DNA of 64,000 nt from contig JANSWZ010000003.1 of NCBI GenBank assembly GCA_024743215.1, positions 248,001-312,000 of the forward strand, given 5' to 3'. Source of the DNA: Alphaproteobacteria bacterium. Its GTDB lineage: Bacteria; Pseudomonadota; Alphaproteobacteria; Rhizobiales; GCA-2746425. This document shows, in pieces, positions 55,047 through 63,116 of this stretch. The translations under genes and the position numbers were made by a program. The notes under the pieces are model-generated. The model was given only the letters and a program-made list of their open reading frames with translations, did no database searches and was not told the DNA's origin. How positions within the stretch are numbered: position 1 is the stretch's first letter; the number at the start of each line of letters is the position of its first letter.

Positions 55047-55904
55047 ATGCCTCGCAAGGCCCGCGGTGGCGGCGGTGGCGGTGCGCCGGACTGGCTCGTG
55101 ACCTTTGCCGATCTCATGTCTTTGCTTGTGTGTTTCTTTGTTCTGATTATTTCTTTTTCCATTCAGGATAAGGAAAAGCTGCAGGTTGTCGCCGGGTCCA
55201 TGCGTGAGGCCTTTGGCGTTCGGGCGGATTCCCGCAAGGCCGGGATGATTGAAATCGAGGGTACGCCTGTGCGGGATTATGCACGGCGCGTTGCTGCAGT
55301 TGAGCGCGATACAGATACGGATTACTCTGATGTGCGCCACGATGAGCGGCGCAATCAAGGACCCGAAGCCAACACACACAATATTGAGAAAGCAGAAATT
55401 GAAGTGCCTCGCCAATTTGCCACGGCGGCCGCATCTCTTCGTCAAGCCTGGCAGGAAATGCCAGAGATCGCTGAATTGTCGAAAAACATCATCATGACAG
55501 AAACCGAAGAAGGACTAAACATTCAGCTCGTCGATCAGGATGGTCAGGCGATGTTTGCCGAAGGGTCGAAATTTCCTGAAGAGACTGCGCGAAAGCTCAT
55601 CAAGGCAATGGCGCCTGTGATTCGCGACATGCCAAACCGTGTATCCATTACCGGACACACAACAGCCTCCAGTTCCTTGTCGACATCCTATTATACGACT
55701 TGGGAACTGTCGGCTGACCGCGCCAATGCTGTGCGTGGTCTGCTCAGTGAAAACGGCATACGCAATGACCGTTTCCACTCGGTCACAGGCAAATCCGATC
55801 AGGAGCCCTTGTTCCCGAATGACCCGTTTCTGGCTGCAAATCGGCGGGTTAGTATTTTGTTGATGGCGGAGAAGCCACCTTTACCACCCGGCTTTAAGCC
55901 TTAG
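55047..55904 (+). CDS. motB: MotB/PomB-like stator subunit with OmpA domain
   Basis: Partner of the preceding MotA-like protein. 285 residues: Gly-rich start, one membrane helix with the ion-binding Asp22 (TFADLMSLLVCFFVLIIS), a periplasmic linker and plug, and a C-terminal OmpA peptidoglycan-binding domain (VSITGHTTASSS, WELSADRANAVRGLL, RRVSILLM). The start overlaps the motA stop, a sign of coupled assembly. The linker (about 65-150) is longer and more acidic than in many MotB proteins. Confidence 0.9.
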   Translation: MPRKARGGGGGGAPDWLVTFADLMSLLVCFFVLIISFSIQDKEKLQVVAGSMREAFGVRADSRKAGMIEIEGTPVRDYARRVAAVERDTDTDYSDVRHDERRNQGPEANTHNIEKAEIEVPRQFATAAASLRQAWQEMPEIAELSKNIIMTETEEGLNIQLVDQDGQAMFAEGSKFPEETARKLIKAMAPVIRDMPNRVSITGHTTASSSLSTSYYTTWELSADRANAVRGLLSENGIRNDRFHSVTGKSDQEPLFPNDPFLAANRRVSILLMAEKPPLPPGFKP

Positions 55905-56108
55905 CGCCTGTTCTGACTTTCATGTTTTCCACTCTGTCCACATAAATTGGGTGAAGTGTCGGCAGATGTGGTTGAACGTGGGCCCTGTTTGGTTTTGGTT
56001 AACGATTGCTTGCTATTCTTGGTTTGCATTTGGTTACCATTAGGCTATTTCAGATCCGATGTGATAAAATCTCGCAGTTGCTGTAAAGTGAAACGAAGGA
56101 AATTTGTT

Positions 56109-56702
56109 GTGTTGAGCGCGTTTACTCCATTGCTGTCCCGTCTTTCTAATGGTCTTTCCAATGGCCTGGTCCAGGGCGTGAAATGTCTTGCATTGCTGAT
56201 TGTTGCGCTTGGTATGAGCGTTGCTTCAGGTCACGCAGGTGACGCGGAAACTGATTTTCTAGCCCAGTTCAAAGGCAAGTGGAGTGGTACCGGACGCGTC
56301 TTGGCTGGCCCTGACAAGGGCACGGATTTTAAATGCGCTCTGAACGGTAAACCCAGCCGAACTGGTGTTAAAATTTCCATGGATGGGAAGTGCTCTATCG
56401 GCCGCCTGTCTGCGCGCATGGGCGCAAGCATCAAGTATTCTGCTGGTGTGCAGAAATATATCGGTCGCTTTATGGGTGGTGCCAAAGGCAACGGTATGGA
56501 CATTTACGGTGATCGTCGGGGCAATGCACTGAAGCTTCGTCTCAGCCGCGGAACAACTCAGGGCAGCATGGATTTGCTGTTGCAGAAAAAAGACCTGATG
56601 CGGGTGATTATTTCTGTGACCGATTCAGAACGCGGTCGCACCATTCCTGTCATTGCAATGGATCTGAACAAGACCCGCAGTGCTGCTTCACTCAACGACT
56701 GA
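56109..56702 (+). CDS. secreted protein, function unknown
   Basis: I set the start at GTG 56109, 8 bases after AAGGA; the open frame begins at 55947 but that part looks non-coding. This gives 197 residues with a signal peptide (basic and hydrophobic to about 45, cleavage after GHA). The mature ~150 residues form a beta-rich domain (KGKWSGTGRVLAGPDKGTDF, CALNGKP, GKCSIGRLSARMGA), reminiscent of small lipocalin-like domains, with two cysteines that could pair. No known family recognised. Confidence 0.7.
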   Translation: MLSAFTPLLSRLSNGLSNGLVQGVKCLALLIVALGMSVASGHAGDAETDFLAQFKGKWSGTGRVLAGPDKGTDFKCALNGKPSRTGVKISMDGKCSIGRLSARMGASIKYSAGVQKYIGRFMGGAKGNGMDIYGDRRGNALKLRLSRGTTQGSMDLLLQKKDLMRVIISVTDSERGRTIPVIAMDLNKTRSAASLND

Positions 56703-56839
56703 TACTGATTTTCACAGGCTCCGGATTTGTTAACACATTCGTGATCTCGGCATGTGAATGTCATCACGCAATGGTTTCTTGCTTGTCATGCGCGCTGTCG
56801 CAATACTCCCATAATTGTTGAAAAGACTGGATGCATGAC

Positions 56840-57319
56840 ATGAAGAAGATTCTACTGACCGCTTTTGTTGCTGGAGCTATTGGCTTTGTTGCCGGGAATG
56901 CCTTTTGGTATCTTGCCTCGCCCTTGTGGATCGACAATGTTGTTTCCGAAGAATTGCCGGCCGCTTTGCAGACCAATCAGGTGGCGCAGGGTAGTTTCCG
57001 TGACGCTGACAGTTCCCATAAAGGCAAAGGCAATGCGACCATTTTTGAGATTGCTACCGGTTCAAATGTTCTGCATCTGACCGATTTTGAAACGACAAAT
57101 GGGCCTGATCTGGAAGTTTGGCTGGTCAAGGCTTCAGACATCCAATCATCTGCGGATGTGAAGGGTAGCGATTGGCTGTCCCTGGGGCGGCTCAAGGGTA
57201 ACATTGGCGATCAAACTTACATTATCCCTGAAGGGACTGACATTTCGGAATATCGCTCAGTTGTGATCTGGTGCGAGCAATTCGGCGTGCTTTTCTCTCC
57301 GGCAGATCTGTCGAGTTGA
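56840..57319 (+). CDS. DM13-domain membrane-anchored protein
   Basis: A 159-residue protein with an N-terminal membrane anchor or signal (residues 4-28) and a DM13 domain (about residues 48-158). DM13 hallmarks: GSFRDADSSHKGKGNA, LHLTDFETTNGPDLEVWLV, LGRLKGNIGDQTYIIP, and YRSVVIWCEQFGVLFSPADL with the single conserved Cys proposed to take part in redox or electron transfer. I prefer the ATG at 56840 (MKKILL); one three codons upstream is possible. Partner unknown. Confidence 0.88.
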   Translation: MKKILLTAFVAGAIGFVAGNAFWYLASPLWIDNVVSEELPAALQTNQVAQGSFRDADSSHKGKGNATIFEIATGSNVLHLTDFETTNGPDLEVWLVKASDIQSSADVKGSDWLSLGRLKGNIGDQTYIIPEGTDISEYRSVVIWCEQFGVLFSPADLSS

Positions 57320-57635
57320 GTTTTCTGACAAATTGGTAATCCAAGTTTTACTTGCGATTCGAAATTCCCGGACCCATAGTGAAGAAGCTCGGGTGGCAGC
57401 TATGCCCGAGGGATAATAGAGACGACCAGGCAAATAGCCTCGGGATAATAATACGGGACGGCGTGGCACTATACTTGTGGCAGGAACTCTGTGGGTGGAG
57501 CAGAACCTGGTAAATGCGCCGTCGGATAATAATAAGATGATCCAGTTCCCTTTGTATTCATGCTGCTGATCGAGCGTTAACGCGTGTGCCTGACTGGTGC
57601 CCGCAAAGTCAGACTAAGGGAAAAGGATTTCTCCC
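57320..57635 (+). promoter_or_regulatory. csp upstream region / putative structured leader
   Basis: A 316-base non-coding stretch. GGATAATA occurs three times (57411, 57443, 57524), the last two extended by ATA. Hairpin-forming pieces surround them, such as CTCGGG (57388-57393) with CCCGAG just before the first GGATAATA. Long structured leaders are typical of cold-shock genes. The transcription start is not evident, so part of this could be a separate small RNA. Confidence 0.5.
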
Positions 57636-57851
57636 ATGCGCCAAAGTGGCACAGTAAAGTTTTTTAACGGCTCCAAAGGGTTCGGCTTCATCACTCCAGA
57701 TGATGGCAGCACCGATGTATTTGTTCATATTTCTGCAGTACAGGCGTCTGGCCTGCCGGAATTGCAGGACAATATGCGTGTTTCTTTTGAAACAGAACCG
57801 GATAAACGTGGTAAAGGCCCCAAGGCCGTTGACCTGCAAATGGAAGGTTAA
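57636..57851 (+). CDS. cspA: cold-shock domain protein
   Basis: A 71-residue single-stranded nucleic acid-binding protein. RNP1 reads KGFGFITP and RNP2 VFVHIS, with the usual GTVKFFNGSKGFGF start. Acts as an RNA chaperone in cold or stress. AAGGA lies before the ATG. The upstream leader contains repeated motifs. A GC-rich palindrome separates it from the convergent ilvE. Confidence 0.96.
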   Translation: MRQSGTVKFFNGSKGFGFITPDDGSTDVFVHISAVQASGLPELQDNMRVSFETEPDKRGKGPKAVDLQMEG

Positions 57852-57866
57852 GCCCTTCAACAATTC

Positions 57867-57893
57867 GGCCCGCCTCATGTAATGGGGCGGGCC
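57867..57893. terminator. GC-rich hairpin between cspA and ilvE
   Basis: GGCCCGCCTCAT and ATGGGGCGGGCC form a 12-base stem (one T-G pair) with a 3-base loop. No T run follows on either side, so it may rely on Rho or act as an mRNA end stabiliser for the two convergent genes. Confidence 0.6.
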
Positions 57894-57938
57894 TGCAGTA
57901 ATTTCCAATTTAAGGCCAGTTGCTGGCGTTTGTGCTGT

Positions 57939-58838
57939 TTATTCGGCTGCAACGTTTTGAGTGAGCTGACCATTTACGAGCCTGTCATAGTCCTGCATCA
58001 AAGTGCGAACAATCTCTCCGACAGAGAAACTATACGGTCCGATCTCTGACACGGGTGTTACCTCAGCTGCCGTGCCGGTCAGGAAGCATTGTTCGAATTC
58101 AGCCATTTCCTCTGGGAGGATGACCCTTTCAATCACTTCAAATCCTCGGCGTTTTGCCAAATCAATGGCTGTGCGGCGGGTGATTCCATCCAGAAAACAG
58201 TCTGGAATTGGCGTATGAATAACACCATCTTTTATAAAGAAAATGTTGGCGCCCGTCGCTTCGGCAACCTGACCGCGCCAATCCAGCATCAATGCATCGG
58301 CATAGCCGTTTTTCTCTGCTGCATGTTTGGACAAGGTGCAGATCATATACAGCCCTGCAGCCTTTGAGTTGCAAGGGGCTGTTCTTGGGTCTGGCCTGCG
58401 ATACTGCGCCATATCCAGGCGAATCCCCTTTAAACGCTCTTCCGGGTCGAAATAGGATGGCCATGCCCAGGCCGCTATGGCCACATTGATGGTATTGCGT
58501 TGCGCCGAGACACCCATCATTTCGCTGCCGCGCCATGCAATGGGGCGGATATAGGCGTCTACCAGGTTCTGACGTTTCAGAAGTTCCAGTGTTGCTTCGT
58601 TCAGGGCATCCGCGCTGTAGGGAATCTCAAATCCAAGAATTTCAGCGGATTTGTGCAGCCGTTCGGTGTGTTCTTCCAGTTTGAAGATCTTTCCCGAATA
58701 GGCGCGCTCTCCCTCAAATACCGAACTTGCATAGTGCAAACCGTGGGTCAGGACATGCAGTTGCGCATCTGCCCAGGGGACAAATTTGCCATTGTACCAA
58801 ATATCACCTTCCATCTGGTCAAACGGGACTCCAGCCAT
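57939..58838 (-). CDS. ilvE: branched-chain amino acid aminotransferase
   Basis: Fold type IV PLP enzyme, last step of leucine, isoleucine and valine synthesis. 299 residues. Motifs: IWYNGKFVPWADAQLHVLTHGLHYASSVFEG (N-terminal), YIRPIAWRGSEMMGV, PLP lysine in NSKAAGLYM, and EATGANIFFIKDGVI. The C-terminal GITRRTAIDLAKRRG and TGTAAEVTPV are typical. Leftward, convergent with cspA and divergent from the MarR gene, a common Rhizobiales order. Confidence 0.95.
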   Translation of the reverse strand: MAGVPFDQMEGDIWYNGKFVPWADAQLHVLTHGLHYASSVFEGERAYSGKIFKLEEHTERLHKSAEILGFEIPYSADALNEATLELLKRQNLVDAYIRPIAWRGSEMMGVSAQRNTINVAIAAWAWPSYFDPEERLKGIRLDMAQYRRPDPRTAPCNSKAAGLYMICTLSKHAAEKNGYADALMLDWRGQVAEATGANIFFIKDGVIHTPIPDCFLDGITRRTAIDLAKRRGFEVIERVILPEEMAEFEQCFLTGTAAEVTPVSEIGPYSFSVGEIVRTLMQDYDRLVNGQLTQNVAAE

Positions 58839-59116
58839 TGATTTTTCCTCTTTTGGTCTGCCTGCTTGTTCTGCCGGCTAGTTACTATGCATTGCCTTTA
58901 CAAAATGATCCACTATTTGCGAAACACCTGAAAGAGGCCGTATAAAGCATTTGCGGGGGCTTGTCCTATCGCACAGACTTTTATGATCCGGCTTTTGTGA
59001 TCTGATATTTCGCAGTATCGTTTTGTTTTCGCGGGATGATACGCATCAATCTGTCCTGTGATGCGGAAATTGGGTAACAAATGGAAAGAAATATGTCAAC
59101 AAGGCTGACATAATCT

Positions 59117-59635
59117 ATGAGTGAAATTTCAAAGAGTGATGCAGACCAATTGCGAGAGGCTGGCCTCGCTGAATCATCAGCAGATGAAACTGTATTTATC
59201 GAATTGCTGTTCTTCGCTTATCGCGACTTTGTAAGTGATCCTGATGCATTGCTGCAGGAATATGGTTTTGGGCGTGCCCATCATCGTGTGGTGCATTTCG
59301 TGGCGCGCAATCCGGGAATTTCGGTGGCCGAATTGCTGGATATACTCCAGATTACCAAGCAGAGTCTGGCTCGGGTGTTGAAGCAATTGGTGGAAACTGG
59401 TTTCGTTCAGCAGCAACAGGGTGCGCAGGATCGACGGCAAAGGCTGTTGTTTACGACCGAGAAGGGCGAGGCATTGTTCGATAAATTGCGAGAGCCACAG
59501 TCTCGCCGCATCAAAAATGCATTAAGTGGACTTGATGCCCGTGACCGCGCAGGGGCGGAGCGATTTCTATCCTATCTGATCAATGAGGATGAACGCTCCA
59601 TGGCGTTGCGCCTATCCAATGCGGTTGATCGTTAG
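59117..59635 (+). CDS. MarR-family regulator (PetP-like)
   Basis: A 172-residue MarR/SlyA winged-helix protein. HTH region: LLQEYGFGRAHHRVVHFVARNPGISVAELL and ITKQSLARVLKQLVETGFV (in part), wing QGAQDRRQRLLFTTEKG. In Rhodobacter a MarR-like gene, petP, precedes petR and both are needed for cytochrome bc1 expression; the gene order here is the same, followed by a kinase. Target genes cannot be read from the sequence. Confidence 0.88.
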   Translation: MSEISKSDADQLREAGLAESSADETVFIELLFFAYRDFVSDPDALLQEYGFGRAHHRVVHFVARNPGISVAELLDILQITKQSLARVLKQLVETGFVQQQQGAQDRRQRLLFTTEKGEALFDKLREPQSRRIKNALSGLDARDRAGAERFLSYLINEDERSMALRLSNAVDR

Positions 59636-59720
59636 GGTCAAGGCTTTGATAGATTTGGCTTTGACTTAAAGGCTACGAAAATCAAAAAGGGACAGCCGGG
59701 ACCCGGTTGGAATCAGCGCG

Positions 59721-60464
59721 ATGAGTGTTACTGAAGCTGCTCAGACACCCCAGGCAGGCAACACAGCCGGTGGGACCATACTTGAAGACGATGCGCCTCA
59801 TCTTCTTATCGTCGATGATGACAGTCGCATCCGGTCTTTGTTGTCACGCTTTCTGACAGATAAGGGGTTTCGGGTGACCCTTGCCGAAGATGCCAAATCG
59901 GCGCGGAACTACCTCCAGAACTTTCATTTCGATTTGATGATCCTGGATGTCATGATGCCAGGGGAGAGCGGCATTGAGCTGACAGAATCCCTGCGTGAAG
60001 ACAATAATATTGCAATTTTGATGCTCACGGCCCGTGCGGAAACAGATCACAGGATATCAGGTCTTACTGCCGGTGTTGATGACTATCTGGCAAAGCCGTT
60101 TGATCCGACCGAATTGCTTCTGCGCGTAAACAGTATTTTACGGCGCAGTTCTGTTCCCGCCGTACCCTTGGTCGAGTTTGTCTGCTTCGGACCCTATACG
60201 TTTCATCTGGCCAGAGGCGAACTGAAGCGCGGTGATACGATCATCAGACTGACTGATCGTGAAAAAGAAATGCTGCGCAGCTTTTCCGAGCGCGCCGGTC
60301 AGACGGTGCCACGCCATGAACTTCTTGGTGAGGAGGCCGATGCCAGCGAGCGTACCGTCGATGTCCAGATCAACCGGCTGCGGCGCAAGATTGAAACAGA
60401 TCCATCAAATCCCCTTTTCCTGCAAACAGTCCGTGGTGTTGGTTATCGGCTCATGTCAGAATAG
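59721..60464 (+). CDS. OmpR-family response regulator (PetR-like)
   Basis: A 247-residue response regulator. Receiver domain with acidic pocket VDDD (32-34), phospho-acceptor Asp76 (MILDVMMPGESG) and switch Lys (YLAKPFDP). A winged-helix DNA-binding domain follows (LTDREKEMLRSF, ASERTVDVQINRLRRKIE, VRGVGYRL). It has an unusual ~24-residue N-terminal extension. It lies between the MarR gene and the kinase gene, and probably is phosphorylated by that kinase. The PetP-PetR analogy suggests control of respiratory genes such as petABC at 22.7 kb. Confidence 0.93.
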   Translation: MSVTEAAQTPQAGNTAGGTILEDDAPHLLIVDDDSRIRSLLSRFLTDKGFRVTLAEDAKSARNYLQNFHFDLMILDVMMPGESGIELTESLREDNNIAILMLTARAETDHRISGLTAGVDDYLAKPFDPTELLLRVNSILRRSSVPAVPLVEFVCFGPYTFHLARGELKRGDTIIRLTDREKEMLRSFSERAGQTVPRHELLGEEADASERTVDVQINRLRRKIETDPSNPLFLQTVRGVGYRLMSE

Positions 60465-60520
60465 AGTGCAATCTACTTCTGTTCTGGAACAGGATCTGAA
60501 CTGCATTGACAGATAGAGCC

Positions 60521-61897
60521 ATGAAGCGAGACTTGACTGTGTCGCACCCCAGTGTCGGGGTGTCAAAACTGTCGCGCCTGTCCGGCGGTATCAAACGTCT
60601 GTTGCCGACCAGCCTGTTTGGCCGTTCCCTGATTATTGTGGTTGCACCTATGGTGTTGCTGCAATCTGTTTTGGCTTTTGTCTTCTTGGAGCGGCACTGG
60701 GAGTTGGTGACACAACGCATGTCGGAGGCTGTGGCGCGGGAAATGGCGGCCGTTGTTGCATTGCTTGAAGCCCATCCGCAGGATGCCGACATTCAATCAG
60801 TTATTGATATTGCATCAAACCATCTTGGCTTGCGGGTGTCAGTTTTGCCGGAGGCTGTTCTGCCTCCCCGCTCCAGCCAACCTTTTTTCAATTTGCTTGA
60901 CCGAACTTTGGCGCGTGAAATCAATTCGGCAGTTGGCAAACCTTTCTGGATCGATACGGTGGGCGATTCAACTGTCATCGAGGCGCGCATATTGCTGGAG
61001 GACAAGGTGGTGCGCATTTTTGCGCGGCGCAGCCAGGCCTACGCGACGAACTCTCACATTTTTTTGGTCTGGATGGTCGGCACTTCCTTGGTGCTGCTGT
61101 TCATCGCCGTGATTTTTCTGCGCAATCAGATACGCCCGATTCAACGTTTGGCAGAAGCTGCTGAGCGTTTTGGACGGGGACACTCGATCGCTGATCTTGG
61201 TCACTCGGGCGCTCGTGAAGTGCGGCAAGCCTCCCACGCACTGGTGGAAATGGGCGAACGGATTGAGCGGCAAGTTGAGCAACGCACGACGATGCTGGCG
61301 GGCGTCAGCCATGATTTGCGTACGATTTTGACGCGGTTTCGACTGCAACTGGCCATGATGGAAGCTTCAGAAGACAGCCGTGCACTTCTTGATGACGTCG
61401 ATGACATGGAAGGCATGTTGAACGACTATATGGCCTTTGCCAGCGACAATGCTCAGGAGCCTACGGCTGTTGTCAATCTGGAGGAGATGCTGCGTTCATT
61501 GTGTGAACACGCTGAACTTCAGAATGTGCCTTGCGGCTATTCTATCGATGGTGTGATGCAGATTGATGTCAGGCCAAATGCCCTTAAACGATGCCTGGGT
61601 AATCTGGTCAGCAATGCTTGCAGATATGGAAAATCTGTCGAGATCAGCGCGGTTCGAAAGGATGACGTGCTGTCAATTACGGTGGATGATGATGGACCGG
61701 GAATACCTCAAGAAGCGCATGAGGACGTTTTCAAGCCATTTTTCCGCTTGGATGAAGCGCGTAACCAGAATGAAAGCGGGACAGGGCTTGGCCTGGCCAT
61801 AGCGCGGGATATTGCTTTGGCGCATGGCGGTGATATCAGCCTGCAGGAGAGCTCTCAAGGCGGGTTACGGGCAGAGCTGATTATTCCCCTGGGATAG
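60521..61897 (+). CDS. EnvZ-like sensor histidine kinase
   Basis: Inner-membrane sensor of 458 residues: helix 1 at about 35-56, periplasmic sensor to about 180, helix 2 at about 180-200, HAMP (RNQIRPIQRLAEAAERFGRG), HisKA with phospho-His264 in GVSHDLRTILTRF, and an ATPase domain (N-box NLVSNACRYG, D-box DDDGPGIP, GTGLGLAIARDI). The H-box has Ile where most kinases have Pro. Downstream of its response regulator by 56 bases. The signal sensed is unknown. Confidence 0.93.
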   Translation: MKRDLTVSHPSVGVSKLSRLSGGIKRLLPTSLFGRSLIIVVAPMVLLQSVLAFVFLERHWELVTQRMSEAVAREMAAVVALLEAHPQDADIQSVIDIASNHLGLRVSVLPEAVLPPRSSQPFFNLLDRTLAREINSAVGKPFWIDTVGDSTVIEARILLEDKVVRIFARRSQAYATNSHIFLVWMVGTSLVLLFIAVIFLRNQIRPIQRLAEAAERFGRGHSIADLGHSGAREVRQASHALVEMGERIERQVEQRTTMLAGVSHDLRTILTRFRLQLAMMEASEDSRALLDDVDDMEGMLNDYMAFASDNAQEPTAVVNLEEMLRSLCEHAELQNVPCGYSIDGVMQIDVRPNALKRCLGNLVSNACRYGKSVEISAVRKDDVLSITVDDDGPGIPQEAHEDVFKPFFRLDEARNQNESGTGLGLAIARDIALAHGGDISLQESSQGGLRAELIIPLG

Positions 61898-61951
61898 CCT
61901 GACCACCTGAAAGATGGCCAGGCCTGTTATTCAGTTTGGAAATCCAGCTGT

Positions 61952-62416
61952 TCAGGCGGCGTTTGCTTCGATTTGTTTTGAAGCAGCATTGTTGCTGGCA
62001 ATCTCGATTTTGCGTGGCTTCATGGCTTCAGGAAGCTCGCGGACAAGATCGATGTGCAACAGACCATTTTCCATCTTCGCGCCGACAACGTTCACGTAGT
62101 CAGCCAGCTGGAAACGGCGTTCAAAACTTCTGCCGGCAATGCCGCGATACAGAACGTCTGACTTATCATCATCACTTTCGGATTTATCGCCCTTTACCGT
62201 GAGCGCGTTTTCACGGCTCTCGATGCTGAGTTCTTCATCGCTGAAGCCAGCAACGGCCATGCTGATCCGATAGGCGTTCTCGCCCGTGCGTTCAATATTA
62301 TAGGGGGGATAGGAAGACCCGGGCGTGTCAGCGGTGGCCATGCCGTCCAGCAATTTGAACAGGCGGTCGAAACCAACAGTGGATCGGTAAAGGGGGCTTA
62401 CGTCGAATGTACGCAT
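61952..62416 (-). CDS. small heat-shock protein (Hsp20/IbpA class A)
   Basis: ATP-independent holdase of the alpha-crystallin family, 154 residues. N-terminal MRTFDVSPLYRSTVGFDRLF, Ala/Pro linker, then the alpha-crystallin domain (YNIERTGENAYRISMAVAGF to GLLHIDLVRELPE) with the conserved GLL. The C-terminal tail carries RKIEI, the I-x-I oligomer motif. Its leader looks like a ROSE RNA thermometer (separate entry). Convergent with the kinase gene. Confidence 0.95.
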   Translation of the reverse strand: MRTFDVSPLYRSTVGFDRLFKLLDGMATADTPGSSYPPYNIERTGENAYRISMAVAGFSDEELSIESRENALTVKGDKSESDDDKSDVLYRGIAGRSFERRFQLADYVNVVGAKMENGLLHIDLVRELPEAMKPRKIEIASNNAASKQIEANAA

Positions 62417-62535
62417 ATCTATTCTCCATTGAGCAACAGTTACGATTTGTGTTTCAGCAAATTGAACCCTGATGCAGACATTTATGTCGTTTGTCTTGTG
62501 GCGTTCGTTTCGCTGTGCAGACCCTGTATTGGCGC
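62417..62535 (-). promoter_or_regulatory. ROSE-like RNA thermometer in the hsp20 leader
   Basis: On the - strand, just before the hsp20 ATG, TTGCTC and GAGAA (plus-strand 62422-62436) form a hairpin holding the GGAG ribosome-binding site, with a bulged G in the UUGCU motif that is characteristic of ROSE elements. Two further hairpins precede it: ATTTG/CAAAT (62445-62462) and GACAT/ATGTC (62477-62488). ROSE elements control rhizobial hsp20 genes by melting at high temperature. Structure is by eye. Confidence 0.62.
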
Positions 62536-62538
62536 CTG

Positions 62539-62574
62539 CTTATAAGAGGTAGGTGTGCTTTTTTGCGTTTCAAG
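62539..62574 (-). promoter_or_regulatory. candidate heat-shock (RpoH-like) promoter of hsp20
   Basis: CTTGAAA on the - strand (62574-62568) matches the -35 element of sigma-32 promoters; CTTATAAG about 21 bases downstream (62546-62539) could be the -10 region, though spacing and the -10 match are imperfect. Confidence 0.35.
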
Positions 62575-62643
62575 AAAATTTTTTTCGACCTGAAACGGCA
62601 GAAAACCGGCGTTTAAGCTGCCATTCTCCAAGATGAACTGAAT

Positions 62644-62671
62644 CTGAACGAAACTTTCCGGTTTCGTTCAG
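62644..62671. repeat. perfect 11-base inverted repeat upstream of the small basic secreted protein
   Basis: CTGAACGAAAC (62644-62654) and GTTTCGTTCAG (62661-62671) are exact inverse complements around a 6-base spacer, about 95 bases before the next start codon. Could be a regulator site or an mRNA hairpin. Confidence 0.8.
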
Positions 62672-62765
62672 CATGATTTTGGCATCTTCGCTTCATCAAA
62701 GTCCGGTCCACCAGATTGAAACCTGAAATGACATTCACTCCGGGCACCAGTTAAGGAGAAACAAG

Positions 62766-63116
62766 ATGTTGAAAAAAACACTGATCGCAGCTTCAGCCCT
62801 GACAATGGCTACTTTTGCAGCTGCCCCGGCTAAGGCTGACGGCTTCTATTTCGGATTTTACGGCAATGGTGGCGGTTTTGGCATCCATAGTGATCGCCAC
62901 AAACCACGCTATGTTCAGCCACGCAAGGTACACCGCGCCCTGTCCCACAAACAGATACGCAAACATTTGCGCCATCGTGGCTTTCGCGATTTTCGCAAGA
63001 TCAAACGTCGCGGTGGTGATTACGTTGTGGTTGCCAAGGCACGCAGAGGCCAATTGGTCCGCCTTCGGGTGAATGCCTATTCCGGCCACATTGAGCGCCG
63101 CAAGCGCCTTCGCTGA
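62766..63116 (+). CDS. small basic secreted protein, function unknown
   Basis: A 116-residue protein with a strong AAGGAG site and a signal peptide cleaved after AKA (residue 23). The mature protein begins with a Gly/Tyr/Phe-rich segment (GFYFGFYGNGGGFGIH) and continues with an Arg/Lys/His-rich region (about 45-116), giving a very high pI. The last third (VVVAKARRGQLVRLRVNAYSG) resembles a PepSY-like beta unit seen in small rhizobial envelope proteins. Function unknown; a terminator follows. Confidence 0.8.
   Translation: MLKKTLIAASALTMATFAAAPAKADGFYFGFYGNGGGFGIHSDRHKPRYVQPRKVHRALSHKQIRKHLRHRGFRDFRKIKRRGGDYVVVAKARRGQLVRLRVNAYSGHIERRKRLR

Noticed and set aside
57867-57893. hairpin as an intrinsic terminator of cspA
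   Set aside because: A stable stem is present but there is no T run on either strand, so a classical terminator is not claimed; listed only as a probable end structure.
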